Shown: positions 1 to 9,672 of the stretch, in pieces
Numbering within the stretch: the first letter of the stretch is position 1
How the letters are laid out: each line of letters begins with the position of its first letter
Assembly: GCF_024753205.1 (NCBI RefSeq)
Contig: NZ_JANUGZ010000004.1
Location: 434,001-498,000 of the forward strand
DNA length: 64,000 nucleotides
Origin: Massilia aurea
GTDB taxonomy: Bacteria > Pseudomonadota > Gammaproteobacteria > Burkholderiales > Burkholderiaceae_D
Direction: 5' to 3'
Notes under the pieces: model-generated
What the model saw: only the letters and a program-made list of their open reading frames with translations
What the model was told of the DNA's origin: nothing
Database searches by the model: none
Program-made: the position numbers and the translations under genes

Positions 1-193
1 CCAGCTGGCCAGCACCGGCGCCTACGTGACCGGCGCGCAATTCTCGCTGGCAGACGTCGTGATCGGCCTGTCGGTCAACCGCTGGCTGCTCACGCCGATG
101 GAGCGGCCGGATTATCCGGCCGTGCTCGCTTACATGGAACGCCTGAATGAACGTTCAGGATTCCGGACGTTCGGCGCCAACGGCGAGCCGTGA
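1..193 (+). CDS. Glutathione S-transferase family protein, C-terminal fragment (runs off the left edge)
   Basis: Only the last 63 residues are present, in the frame beginning at base 2 and ending at TGA 191-193. The visible peptide contains the GST C-domain signature FSLADVVIG (helix with the conserved N-cap and Asp) and then a helical tail ending YPAVLAYMERLNERSGF, the usual end of a cytosolic GST where the last helix packs against the H-site. The N-terminal thioredoxin-like domain and the catalytic Ser/Cys/Tyr lie outside the window, so the class cannot be told. Substrate unknown. Read in the same direction as ahcY but separated from it by about 200 bases that hold the ahcY promoter and riboswitch, so it is probably not co-transcribed. 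Confidence 0.8.
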   Translation, partial: QLASTGAYVTGAQFSLADVVIGLSVNRWLLTPMERPDYPAVLAYMERLNERSGFRTFGANGEP

Positions 194-276
194 ATGCTGA
201 ACCGTCGGGCGTTGCTGTCGGGTCACGCCGTGTCCCGGTGCTCGGCCAGGCAAGCATATCCATGGCGGATCAAGCG

Positions 277-285
277 TGCTAAACT
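277..285 (+). promoter_or_regulatory. Candidate extended -10 promoter element for the ahcY riboswitch transcript
   Basis: TGCTAAACT reads as an extended -10 (TGn plus TAAACT at 280-285). A start six to nine bases downstream would fall at about 291-294, exactly where the riboswitch fold begins. No convincing -35 is seen at the expected distance, which is tolerated for extended -10 promoters. The assignment rests mainly on this fit to the RNA 5' end. Confidence 0.4.
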
Positions 286-293
286 ACTTCGTT

Positions 294-356
294 CCGAGGA
301 GCGTTGCGACTGAAAGACTCCTTTCAGCCAGGCTCGGATCAGCAACTGCGCTCACG
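294..356 (+). promoter_or_regulatory. S-adenosylhomocysteine (SAH) riboswitch upstream of ahcY
   Basis: The leader reproduces the SAH aptamer: CCGAG (294-298) pairs with CTCGG (333-337) as P1. CTGAAAG (310-316) and CTTTCAG (321-327) form the P2 hairpin. The block GAGCGTTGC (299-307) pairs with GCAACTGCGCTC (342-353) as the P4/pseudoknot region. The conserved CCAGGCTCGG is at 328-337. In this riboswitch family SAH binding increases expression of SAH-recycling genes. The downstream gene is SAH hydrolase, which fits. The expression platform is probably translational, because the RBS GAAAGGAGGG lies only about 20 bases after the pseudoknot and no terminator hairpin with a U-tract is seen. Confidence 0.9.
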
Positions 357-389
357 TTACTTTTTTCTAATCATTGAAAGGAGGGCGTG

Positions 390-1802
<1,413 letters not shown>

Positions 1803-1841
1803 TCAGTCCTGGACTGTGCACTAGCTGTTCCGTTGTTCTGT

Positions 1842-1866
1842 GAAACGCCTTTCGGGGCGTTTCGTT
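1842..1866 (+). terminator. Hairpin after ahcY
   Basis: GAAACGCC (1842-1849) pairs with GGCGTTTC (1856-1863) across a six-base loop, followed by GTTTAT. The U-run is interrupted, so it may be only partly effective and allow read-through into the next two genes. Confidence 0.6.
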
Positions 1867-1893
1867 TATCCAAATCCACGAAAGTCTGTAACG

Positions 1894-2250
1894 ATGCGCC
1901 TGTTAATCACCTGGCTGATCAATGCCGCGGCCCTGATGGCCCTCCCTTACCTGATGCACTCCGTCGAAGTCTCGAGCGTCGGCACCGCCCTGATCGCGGC
2001 GCTGGTGCTGGGCCTGGTCAATACGCTGATCCGTCCCGTCCTGGTGCTGTTGACGCTGCCAGTGACGCTGCTCTCGATGGGCCTGTTCATCCTGGTCATC
2101 AATGCTGTGCTGTTCTGGCTGGTGGCGAACATGATAGGTGGCTTTGAAGTGGCCGGTTTCTGGTCAGCCTTCCTGGCAGCCATCCTGTACAGCATCATTT
2201 CGTGGGCGCTTTCTTCCTTGCTTCTCTCCGACAAAGATGGAAACTCCTGA
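1894..2250 (+). CDS. PF04020 four-helix membrane protein (phage-holin-like/YvlD family)
   Basis: A 118-residue, very hydrophobic protein with four predicted membrane helices covering almost its whole length (about residues 4-24, 30-52, 55-80 and 85-110) and a short polar tail SDKDGNS. The helix-turn GLVNTLIRPVLVLLTLPVT is the hallmark of family PF04020, annotated as mycobacterial-type 4-TMS phage holin. Despite that name the chromosomal members are not known lysis proteins and the function is open. ATG 1894 is chosen over an in-frame upstream ATG at 1840 because the latter starts inside the ahcY terminator hairpin. The stop overlaps the start of metF by 14 bases, implying translational coupling. 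The ahcY/PF04020/metF order recurs in Burkholderiales (from memory). Confidence 0.85.
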   Translation: MRLLITWLINAAALMALPYLMHSVEVSSVGTALIAALVLGLVNTLIRPVLVLLTLPVTLLSMGLFILVINAVLFWLVANMIGGFEVAGFWSAFLAAILYSIISWALSSLLLSDKDGNS

Positions 2251-3067
2251 TTTCAGTATCGAGTTCTTCCCGCCCAAGACGCCGGAAGGCGCCGAGAAAC
2301 TGCGCGTGACGCGGGCCAAGCTGGCCGAGTTGCAGCCCAGGTATTTCTCGGTGACGTTCGGCGCCGGCGGCAGTACCCAGCAGGGTACGCTGCAAACGGT
2401 GCAGGAAATCCAGGCCGCCGGCCACGAAGCCGCGCCGCACCTCTCGTGCGTGGGCGCTACGCGCGAGTCGATCCGCGCTGTCCTCAAGCAGTACCAGGAC
2501 AGCGGCATCCGGCGCATCGTGGCGTTGCGTGGCGACTTGCCAAGCGGTTACGGCGGCGCCGGCGAATTGCGCTATGCCAGCGACCTGGTCGAATTCATTC
2601 GCCAGGAAACCGGCGACTGGTTCCGCATCGAAGTGGCGGCCTATCCCGAAATGCACCCGCAGGCACGTTCGCCGCAGGACGACCTGCAAGCGTTCGCGCG
2701 CAAGGTGAGTGCCGGCGCTGACGCTGCCATTACCCAGTACTTCTACAATGCCGACGCGTATTTTTCGTTCGTCGACAATGTTCGCAAGCTGGGCGTGACG
2801 GTGCCGATCGTGGCCGGCATCATGCCGATCACGAACTACATGCAGTTGATGCGGTTCTCGGACATGTGCGGCGCGGAGATTCCGCGCTGGGTGCGTCTCA
2901 AGCTGGCCAGCTTCGGCGACGACAGTGCGTCGATCAAGGCCTTTGGCCTGGATGTCGTTACTGGCTTGTGCGAAAAGCTGCTGGCCGGCGGTGCGCCGGG
3001 GCTGCATTTCTACAGCATGAACCAGGCGGTGCCGACGACGGCGATCTGGCAGCGGCTCAGGCCTTGA
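2237..3067 (+). CDS. metF: Methylenetetrahydrofolate reductase
   Basis: FAD-dependent TIM-barrel enzyme reducing 5,10-methylene-THF to 5-methyl-THF for methionine synthesis. The 276-residue product starts METPDFSIEFFPPKTPEG, whose Glu is the catalytic acid position of the family. It carries the FAD/folate blocks SVTFGAGGST, HLSCVGA and ALRGDLP, and IEVAAYPEMHPQA followed by TQYFYNADAY and GIMPI. It ends LHFYSMNQA, the usual C-terminal folate-site segment. Start ATG 2237 overlaps the preceding gene. Together with ahcY the cluster links homocysteine production to its remethylation. No regulatory site of its own is evident. Confidence 0.96.
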   Translation: METPDFSIEFFPPKTPEGAEKLRVTRAKLAELQPRYFSVTFGAGGSTQQGTLQTVQEIQAAGHEAAPHLSCVGATRESIRAVLKQYQDSGIRRIVALRGDLPSGYGGAGELRYASDLVEFIRQETGDWFRIEVAAYPEMHPQARSPQDDLQAFARKVSAGADAAITQYFYNADAYFSFVDNVRKLGVTVPIVAGIMPITNYMQLMRFSDMCGAEIPRWVRLKLASFGDDSASIKAFGLDVVTGLCEKLLAGGAPGLHFYSMNQAVPTTAIWQRLRP

Positions 3068-3098
3068 ACGGTTGGGTCGTACGGCTCCGCTTGCCATC

Positions 3099-3206
3099 CG
3101 CGTGATCGTGCCGCCAACGATCACCGCGTGGACGGCAGAGCCGTCCACCCTACGTTGCCGTTGCATGATCCGTTAACGGTAGGGTGGATGGCTTGCCGTC
3201 CACGCG
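3099..3206. repeat. REP/BIME-like nested palindromic intergenic element
   Basis: Three nested inverted structures occupy the gap between convergent metF and the formyl-THF ligase gene. 3125-3153 contains the palindrome GTGGACGGC-AGA-GCCGTCCAC. 3179-3206 is nearly the reverse complement of 3125-3153 (both share GTGGA, CCGTCCAC and the CGCG/CCTAC ends). A third imperfect inverted repeat pairs 3099-3110 with about 3116-3128. Paired head-to-tail palindromes in a convergent gap are what BIME units look like. They may also terminate both transcripts. No second copy was noticed in this window. Confidence 0.6.
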
Positions 3207-3236
3207 TTCAACCCACGTTCGATATGCCTGGTTACA

Positions 3237-3842
3237 TCACGCTTCAGTAATCACCCGATCGAGCGGCACATCGTGCGCGTCGCCCACAAACTCGACCAAC
3301 TGGCACGCATACGCAATCCCCACCGTGCTCGCGCGTGGCTCGGGCGCCAGCGTCCGGTCATAAAATCCCCCACCATACCCCACGCGATACCCCAAAGTAT
3401 TGAATCCCAGGCACGGCACCAGCAATGCCGGCGGCCGCGCCACCATGCGCAACTCGGCTGGCACCGCCACACCCATCCGGTCGGCCACGGTCGGCTCGCC
3501 CGGCAGCCACTCGGCAAATTCCAGCGCCGCATGGCGCGCCACGACTACGGGCAGCGCCAGTCGTACGCCTGCCGCCGCCATTTCCGCGTACGCTGCGCCC
3601 AGGTCCGGCTCGCCCGCGAGCGGCCAGTAGACGGCCAGCGAGGCGTGGGGATTGGCTTGCCACCAGGCCAGCACCCGCGCGCCGATGCGCGCGTCCCACG
3701 CGGCCTTGTCTGCCGGATCGAGCGCACGCCGCTGCGCCTTGAGTGTGTCGCGCAACAACGCCTTGTCTTGATGTGGTTGCTGTAGAGCACTTGTGTCTGG
3801 TGGCGGCACAGAAGCGCGTGGTATTCTTGGTTCGCCGGTCAT
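3237..3842 (-). CDS. 5-formyltetrahydrofolate cyclo-ligase
   Basis: ATP-dependent enzyme converting 5-formyl-THF to 5,10-methenyl-THF, returning a storage folate to the active pool. The 201-residue product has the diagnostic C-terminal motif NTLGYRVGYGGGFYDRTLA, which binds ATP phosphate and folate, plus the N-terminal RDTLKAQRRAL helix and WPLAGEPDL. It is convergent with metF, another folate enzyme, and divergent from the lytic transglycosylase with only 32 bases between starts, so their promoters must overlap. In many proteobacteria this gene sits next to 6S RNA; there is no room for it here. The N-terminal 25 residues are poorly conserved in type and the start could be slightly downstream. 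Confidence 0.92.
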   Translation of the reverse strand: MTGEPRIPRASVPPPDTSALQQPHQDKALLRDTLKAQRRALDPADKAAWDARIGARVLAWWQANPHASLAVYWPLAGEPDLGAAYAEMAAAGVRLALPVVVARHAALEFAEWLPGEPTVADRMGVAVPAELRMVARPPALLVPCLGFNTLGYRVGYGGGFYDRTLAPEPRASTVGIAYACQLVEFVGDAHDVPLDRVITEA

Positions 3843-3874
3843 GGTTTCAATGCAGCGTATTGTGAGAGTGGTGG

Positions 3875-5899
3875 ATGTTTCAATCGAAATTGTCTGTCGG
3901 CGTGTTGCCGGCTGCTATTGCCCTTGTTCTGAGTCTGGCGTTCGCGCCAGGCGCAGCGGCCCAGGAAGACCCGGAAGCACCCGCGCCCGAGGTAGCACTG
4001 TCCCCGGTTCCGGCGGGTGCGCCCACCGTGGCGGGCGCCGCCAGCCGCGCCGACGACGACAACTTCATGTTGCTGCGCGAAGCGGCGCGCCAGAACGACG
4101 AAGCACGGGCCAACGCGATTGCGTCGCGCCTGCCGGTGACCAATTATCTGCTGGCGTCCTACGTTGACTATTATCGTCTGAAACCGCGCCTGCGCGATGC
4201 CATCCAGGACGAGGTGCTGCAAGTGCTGCGGCGCCACGAAGGCACGGCGGTGGCCGAACAGCTGCGCGCCGAATGGCTGATGGAGCTGGGCAAGCGCCGC
4301 GAATGGAATACCTTTGAACGCGAAGCGGGCACGCTGGCCCAGTCCGGCAGCCTGCCGATCCGCTGCTACGCGCTGCTGGCCAAAGCCGAGCGCGGCGAGC
4401 GCGTCGCTGACGAAGCGCGTGCACTCCTCAAAACCCCGGCCGGCTATGGCGACGCCTGCGGCGCCCTGATTGCGCAACTGGTGGCCAATGGCCAGTTCAC
4501 CGAAGCCGACCTGCTCACGCAACTACGCCTGGCGGGCCTGGACAATGCCAGCGGCCCGGCGCGCCGCGCTGCGGTGTTGCTCGGCTTGCCCGAAACCCGC
4601 GCCACCCAGGCGGTCGACCTGCCCGCCGTGGCAATGGCGCGCGGGATTGGCAACAGCCGCGCCGAGCGCGAGCTGTACCTGGTCGCCGTGGGCCGCATGG
4701 CGCGCACCACGCTGCGCCTGGCCGTGGCCGGCCTGGAAAAGAACAGCGCCCAATTGACGGCCGAAGAACGCGCGATCGGCTGGGCCAATGTGGCGCTGGC
4801 CGCCTCGATCGTGCTGGCGCCCGAAGCGCACGCGTATTGGGACCGTGCGAATGGCGCGCCCCTGAGCGACTTCCAGATGCAGTGGAAGACGCGCATGGCG
4901 CTGCGTCGCGGCGACTGGAAAACCGTACGCACCACCATTGAAACGATGCCGCCGGCCTTGCGCGCCGACTCGACCTGGGTCTACTGGCTCGGGCGCGCGC
5001 ACCAGGGCGAAGGGCACCCGGCCGAAGCGCGCGCGCAGTGGCAGAGCATCGCCGGCCAGACCACCTTCTATACCCAGCTGGCGCAGGAAGAGCTGGGCAA
5101 CCAGGTCGTCGCGCCGCCCCCGATCGCGCCGATCACGGCCGCCGAACTGGCCCAGGCCACGGCAAATCAGAGTCTGCAACGGGCCATCAAATTCTACGAT
5201 CTGCGCCTGCGTGCCGAAGGCAACCGCGAATGGAGCTGGGGTCTGCGCAATCTGTCCGAACGCCAGTTGCTGGCTGCCGCCGAGCTGGCGCGCCGCAACG
5301 AACTGCTCGACCGCATGGTCGAGACGTCGCTGCGCACGCGCACCGAACTGAGCTACGACCAGCGCTTCCCGGCGCCGCACCTCGACGTATTGCGGCCTAC
5401 GGCCCAGGGTCTGAGTCTGGACAAGGCCTGGGTGTATGGCCTGATCCGGCAAGAGTCGCGCTTCATCCGCGATGCGCGCTCGGGCGTGGGCGCATCGGGC
5501 CTGATGCAGGTGATGCCTGCTACCGGCAAGTGGGTTGCGGCCAAGATTGGCCTGAACAACTTCGTCACCAGCATGCTCAACGACCTGCACGTGAACATCA
5601 CGCTCGGCGCCAATTACATGACGATGGTGCTGAACAATTTTGAAGGCTCGCAAGTGCTCGCCACGGCCGCCTACAATGCCGGCCCGAGCCGCTCGCGCAC
5701 CTGGCGCAGCCGGCTCGACGCGCCGATGGAAGGGGCGATCTTCGTCGAAACCATTCCGTTCACCGAAACGCGCGGCTACGTGCGCAACGTGATGGCCAAC
5801 GCCACCAATTACGCGTCGATCTTCGAGGGCAAGCCGCAGTCGCTCAAGGCGCGCCTGGGCACGATCACGCCGCGGCCATCCACGTCCGTGCTGGACTGA
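3875..5899 (+). CDS. slt: Soluble lytic murein transglycosylase (Slt70-like)
   Basis: Periplasmic enzyme cleaving the MurNAc-GlcNAc bond of peptidoglycan with formation of 1,6-anhydro ends. The 674 residues comprise a signal peptide (about 1-30, ending APGAAAQ), a long alpha-superhelical U-domain (about 60-500) and a C-terminal goose-lysozyme-like catalytic domain. Catalytic Glu527 lies in GLIRQESRF, followed by GASGLMQVMPATG and the substrate-groove motif ATAAYNAGPSR, all intact. It ends FVETIPFTETRGYVRNVMAN, typical of Slt70. ATG 3875 opens a clean signal sequence. It is divergent from the formyl-THF ligase gene and followed by an inverted repeat. Confidence 0.94.
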   Translation: MFQSKLSVGVLPAAIALVLSLAFAPGAAAQEDPEAPAPEVALSPVPAGAPTVAGAASRADDDNFMLLREAARQNDEARANAIASRLPVTNYLLASYVDYYRLKPRLRDAIQDEVLQVLRRHEGTAVAEQLRAEWLMELGKRREWNTFEREAGTLAQSGSLPIRCYALLAKAERGERVADEARALLKTPAGYGDACGALIAQLVANGQFTEADLLTQLRLAGLDNASGPARRAAVLLGLPETRATQAVDLPAVAMARGIGNSRAERELYLVAVGRMARTTLRLAVAGLEKNSAQLTAEERAIGWANVALAASIVLAPEAHAYWDRANGAPLSDFQMQWKTRMALRRGDWKTVRTTIETMPPALRADSTWVYWLGRAHQGEGHPAEARAQWQSIAGQTTFYTQLAQEELGNQVVAPPPIAPITAAELAQATANQSLQRAIKFYDLRLRAEGNREWSWGLRNLSERQLLAAAELARRNELLDRMVETSLRTRTELSYDQRFPAPHLDVLRPTAQGLSLDKAWVYGLIRQESRFIRDARSGVGASGLMQVMPATGKWVAAKIGLNNFVTSMLNDLHVNITLGANYMTMVLNNFEGSQVLATAAYNAGPSRSRTWRSRLDAPMEGAIFVETIPFTETRGYVRNVMANATNYASIFEGKPQSLKARLGTITPRPSTSVLD

Positions 5900-5990
5900 C
5901 AGGCTGACCAGGCCGCGCTTCGCCGTACTGTCGGGCAAGCGCCTTGACAGCCGCGGCATTGGGCCGCAAGCTGATGTCGATTACCGCAGC

Positions 5991-6021
5991 CGTCCCGGGC
6001 TTTCATGCGCCGCCCGGGACG
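5991..6021 (+). terminator. Inverted repeat after slt
   Basis: CGTCCCGGG (5991-5999) pairs perfectly with CCCGGGACG (6013-6021) across a 13-base loop. The following bases CCCTTTG are not a U-tract, so this is either a factor-dependent terminator or an mRNA-end hairpin. Confidence 0.4.
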
Positions 6022-6049
6022 CCCTTTGCCACGTACCCGACGAGACCCC

Positions 6050-6766
6050 ATGCAGACCATCGAACGCGACCCGATTCTCACGCACACCCTGGACCAGACC
6101 CGCAGCCCCGGCTTGACGCTCATCATCGGCAACAAGAACCTGTCGTCATGGTCAATGCGCCCCTGGGTCGCGGCCATGGCGTTCGGGATTCCGTTCACTG
6201 AAATCAAGGTCCTGCTCGACCAGCCAGATACGTCCAACGAGATCGCCCGCTACTCGCACGCAGGCCGCGTGCCGGTGCTGTTGGCCGGCGAAATGACGGT
6301 CTGGGACAGCCTGGCGATCACCGAATACCTGGCTGAGCAATTTCCCGACAAGCATATGTGGCCGCAGGACGTGGCGGCGCGCGCGCTGGCACGCTCGATC
6401 GTGGCCGAGATGCACGCCGGTTTCGGTGAACTACGCAGCGCCATGCCGATGAATATCCAGGCCCGCCTGCCGGGCCGCGGCCGCACGCACGGCGCGCAGG
6501 CCGACATCGGCCGCGTCTGCGAAATCTGGGAAGACTGCCTGTCGCGCTTTGGCCATCACCAGTTTCTGTTCGGCGCATTCTCGATTGCCGACGCGTTTTA
6601 TGCACCGATCGTGCTGCGTTTCCACACCTATGGCGTGATGCTGGCCCCGGCGCTGCAGGCGTATTGCGAGCGCGTGCTGGCCCATCCGGCCGTGGCGCGC
6701 TGGGTGAACGAGGCGATGCTGGAAAACCACCCGACGCCGTTGCACGACGCCGATTTGCCGGAGTAA
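6050..6766 (+). CDS. Glutathione S-transferase family protein
   Basis: A 238-residue cytosolic GST. The N-terminal thioredoxin-fold begins LIIGNKNLSSWSMRPWVAA, in which the Ser/Cys position at the start of helix 1 is Ser, and continues with SHAGRVPVLL and VWDSLAITEYLAEQFP, the glutathione-binding cis-Pro and Asp-Ser segments. The C-terminal helical domain includes FGAFSIADAFYAPIVLRF. This N-terminal signature marks a family common in proteobacteria with unknown substrate. ATG 6050 is preferred to the in-frame ATG at 6005 because the latter lies inside the inverted repeat and would add non-homologous residues. It ends four bases before cca and is probably co-transcribed with it. Confidence 0.88.
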   Translation: MQTIERDPILTHTLDQTRSPGLTLIIGNKNLSSWSMRPWVAAMAFGIPFTEIKVLLDQPDTSNEIARYSHAGRVPVLLAGEMTVWDSLAITEYLAEQFPDKHMWPQDVAARALARSIVAEMHAGFGELRSAMPMNIQARLPGRGRTHGAQADIGRVCEIWEDCLSRFGHHQFLFGAFSIADAFYAPIVLRFHTYGVMLAPALQAYCERVLAHPAVARWVNEAMLENHPTPLHDADLPE

Positions 6767-6769
6767 ACG

Positions 6770-7867
6770 ATGCGCAGTTATGTTGTCGGCGGCGCCGTGC
6801 GTGATGCGCTGCTCGGGCTGCCGGTCAAGGACCACGACCACGTGGTCGTGGGCGCCACGCCCGAACAGATGATCGAGGCTGGCTTTCGCGCCGTGGGCAA
6901 GGATTTTCCGGTCTTTCTGCACCCGAAAACGCACGAGGAATACGCACTGGCGCGCACCGAGCGCAAGACCGCACCCGGCTACCACGGCTTCGTGTTCCAT
7001 GCGGCGCCCGACGTCACGCTCGAACAGGACCTGGTGCGGCGCGACCTGACCATCAATGCGATGGCGCGGGGCGAGGATGGCGTCATCGTCGACCCGCTGG
7101 GCGGCAAGCGCGACCTGGAAGCGCGCCTGTTCCGCCACGTGTCCGATGCCTTCGCCGAAGACCCGGTACGCATCCTGCGCGTCGCGCGCTTTGCCGCGCG
7201 CCTGCCCGAATTTAAGGTGGCCGGCGACACCAATGTCCTGATGCGCCAGATGGTTGAGGCAGGGGAGGTCGACGCCCTTGTGCCCGAGCGCGTCTGGCAA
7301 GAGCTGGCGCGTGGCCTGATGGAACGCCAGCCGTCGCGTATGCTGGTCGTGCTGGACGAGTGCGGCGCGCTGGCGCGCCTGTTGCCCGAACTCGATACGC
7401 AAGAGCGCACGCTGCGCGTCATCGACACCGCCGCGCAGCAGGGTCACCCGCTCGAAATCCGTTTTGCGGCCTTGATGCGCGACGTTGGCACGGCCGCTGT
7501 CGAGGCGGTGTCCAAGCGTCTGAAGGTGCCCAATGAATGCCGCGACCTGGCCCTGATGACGGCGCGCGAGCATGGCGTGCTTGCGCAGGCACGCACACTC
7601 GATGCCGACGCGCTCGTCACGCTGTTCGAGCGCAGCGACGCCTTTCGCAAGAGCGCGCGCTTTGTCCAGATGCTGCTGGCCACGCGTTGTCACGCCAAAG
7701 ATACTGAACATGACCCCGCAGGCGACTGGCTGCTGCAAGCACTGGATGCGGCGCGCGGCGTGGATGCTGGCGCCGTGGCGGCGCGCTGCGACCAGCGCGA
7801 CCGGATCGCCCAGGCTGTGCATCTGGCACGCGTGGAAGCCGTGGCCGCCATTTGTAATAAAGTGTGA
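6770..7867 (+). CDS. cca: CCA-adding tRNA nucleotidyltransferase, with shortened and degenerate HD region
   Basis: Class II nucleotidyltransferase that builds or repairs the 3' CCA of tRNAs. The head domain is intact: GGAVRDALLG at residues 7-16, catalytic Asp21 and Asp23 in KDHDH, EEYALARTE, and RRDLTINAMA, which selects NTPs. It is only 365 residues long, against about 410 for E. coli Cca. In the C-terminal half the phosphohydrolase motif that should read (T/C)HDLGKG is LMRDVGTAA: the His is Arg237, Asp238 remains, and the segment of about 20 residues that normally follows is missing. CCA addition should be unaffected; 2',3'-cyclic phosphodiesterase and phosphatase activities are probably lost. 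It follows the GST gene closely. Confidence 0.93.
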   Translation: MRSYVVGGAVRDALLGLPVKDHDHVVVGATPEQMIEAGFRAVGKDFPVFLHPKTHEEYALARTERKTAPGYHGFVFHAAPDVTLEQDLVRRDLTINAMARGEDGVIVDPLGGKRDLEARLFRHVSDAFAEDPVRILRVARFAARLPEFKVAGDTNVLMRQMVEAGEVDALVPERVWQELARGLMERQPSRMLVVLDECGALARLLPELDTQERTLRVIDTAAQQGHPLEIRFAALMRDVGTAAVEAVSKRLKVPNECRDLALMTAREHGVLAQARTLDADALVTLFERSDAFRKSARFVQMLLATRCHAKDTEHDPAGDWLLQALDAARGVDAGAVAARCDQRDRIAQAVHLARVEAVAAICNKV

Positions 7868-7977
7868 AAAACAGCTCTGTAGAGCGTCACAGTTACATGT
7901 AGTTACACCCCGCGTACAGTGTGGCCCAACGGTTTGCTATTCTTCGATTTGGTCAATTGTTGCGTTGGAGAAAAACG

Positions 7978-9624
7978 ATGTTCAGGATGCTGGGACGGCG
8001 GACAGGGAGTTGGGTACGGCGCCGCCGCCTCTTATTGGCGAGCCTGGCCGTCGTATTGATGAGCGCGCTGCTGGTGTTTCTGTACACCCGCACCGAGGTG
8101 ATCGACCCCGAAGTGCGCAGCAACGTCCTGCTCAACCTGCGCGAATTCGAAAAGCTCGACGCTGAATGGGACGCCAATCTGCTGCGCGCCCATACCGGCC
8201 GCGCCAGCATCCGGCCCGACCTGAGTTCGCAACTGCCGCGCATGCGCATCCTAATGGCGCGCCTGGAAGAAGCCGCGCCACTGACTGGCAGCCGCGCCGC
8301 CATCGAGGCCTGCGCCGATCTGCGCACGGCGCTGCGCAACAAGGAAATGCTGGTGGCCGAGTTCGCGCGGCACAATCCGCGCCTGCGCGCAGCGCTGCTG
8401 CACATGCCACCGGCCGTGGCCGACCTGAAAACGGAAATTTCCGGCATCGAAGGCGCGCTGGCGCCGGCCCAGTTCGTCGTGCGGCTCGACACGACCCTCA
8501 ATGCGCTGCTGACCGACATCCTGCGTTACAACATCGCCCCATCGCCGGCGCTGGCCGACCGTATCGAAGAAATCCTGGGCAATGTCGCCGCCCAGCAGAT
8601 CGCCTTTTCGCCAGCCGTCATCGACAAGATGGACGCCGTGATCCTGAGCAGCCGCGTGATCCTCGAAAAGCGGCCGCTGGAAAACCTGCTCGAAGCGCAG
8701 ATCGCCGCCGTCGGCAGCGACATCGTGCTCGACCGCCTGGAGCAGGAATTCGAGCGGTCGTTCACCACCGTGCTGCTCGAGCGCCAGCGTTTTCGCGGTT
8801 ACCTGGCGGCGTATTCCGGCCTGTTGCTGGTGCTGCTGGCCTATGCCGGCGTGCGCCTGCGCCGCAGCTACCGCATCATCGGCGTCGTCAATCGCCGCCT
8901 GCAGGCGGCCAACGAAACGCTCGAGCAGCGCGTGGCCGAGCGCACTGCCGAGCTGCAGGCGCAGTCGGTCCAGCTCGAGCGCCTGGCCCAGCACGACAGC
9001 CTGACGGGCCTGATCAATTACCGGCAACTGACCCGCCTGCTCGAACGGGCGCTGGCCCGTGCTGACCGCCGCGACAGCGTGGTGGTGCTGATGTTCATCG
9101 ACCTGGACGGCTTCAAGGCGGTCAACGATACCTGGGGCCATGCAACCGGTGACCTGGTGCTCAAGACCGTCGCGCGCCGCGTGCAGGCCCGGCTGCGCGC
9201 CGAAGATGCGCTGGCGCGCCTGGGCGGCGATGAATTCGTTATCCTGCTCGAAGACGTGACGTCGCGCGATGGCGCGCTGCGCGTAGCGCGCCTGGTGCTG
9301 GCGGAAATCGAATCGATCACCGAGGCCGATGGTCATGCCATCAGGATCTCGGCCAGTATCGGCATCGCCAGCGCGCGCGGGCAGATGGGCGCGGCGCGCG
9401 GACAGGAAGCGTTGCTGGCCGAGGCCGACCAGGCCATGTACGCCGCCAAGCAGGCCGGCAAGGGCCGCTTCGTGGTCAGCGAGCAGGCGCAGTGGCGCGA
9501 CGAAGACGACCCGGCCGGGCAGGCGCCGGAGGGGGCGCGGCGCGAGCGTGCGAAAGAGGGCGCTGCCGACAGCACTGGTACGGCCACAGGGACAAGCAAG
9601 GCAGACGCCGACCGGATCGGCTAA
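7978..9624 (+). CDS. Membrane-anchored diguanylate cyclase (GGDEF)
   Basis: A 548-residue protein: an Arg-rich N-terminus, a first membrane helix (about 18-40), a periplasmic helical sensor region (about 45-270), a second helix (about 278-298), a coiled-coil linker rich in Glu/Gln/Leu, then a GGDEF domain from about 340. The active site GGDEF is intact at residues 416-420, with the substrate block IDLDGFKAVND upstream. RAED at 407-410 is a correctly spaced RxxD inhibitory site, so it should synthesise c-di-GMP from two GTP and be product inhibited. The tail after about 505 is low complexity. ATG 7978, preceded by TTGGAGAAAAACG, is chosen over GTG 7921. The sensor ligand is unknown. Confidence 0.92.
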   Translation: MFRMLGRRTGSWVRRRRLLLASLAVVLMSALLVFLYTRTEVIDPEVRSNVLLNLREFEKLDAEWDANLLRAHTGRASIRPDLSSQLPRMRILMARLEEAAPLTGSRAAIEACADLRTALRNKEMLVAEFARHNPRLRAALLHMPPAVADLKTEISGIEGALAPAQFVVRLDTTLNALLTDILRYNIAPSPALADRIEEILGNVAAQQIAFSPAVIDKMDAVILSSRVILEKRPLENLLEAQIAAVGSDIVLDRLEQEFERSFTTVLLERQRFRGYLAAYSGLLLVLLAYAGVRLRRSYRIIGVVNRRLQAANETLEQRVAERTAELQAQSVQLERLAQHDSLTGLINYRQLTRLLERALARADRRDSVVVLMFIDLDGFKAVNDTWGHATGDLVLKTVARRVQARLRAEDALARLGGDEFVILLEDVTSRDGALRVARLVLAEIESITEADGHAIRISASIGIASARGQMGAARGQEALLAEADQAMYAAKQAGKGRFVVSEQAQWRDEDDPAGQAPEGARRERAKEGAADSTGTATGTSKADADRIG

Positions 9625-9672
9625 GATTTACGGGCGACATCGACTGGTTGTCGCGCACGGGAAGGTGGGAAC

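Noticed and set aside
3843..3874. 6S RNA next to the formyl-THF cyclo-ligase gene
   Set aside because: In many proteobacteria 6S RNA precedes this gene, but only 32 bases separate it from slt here.
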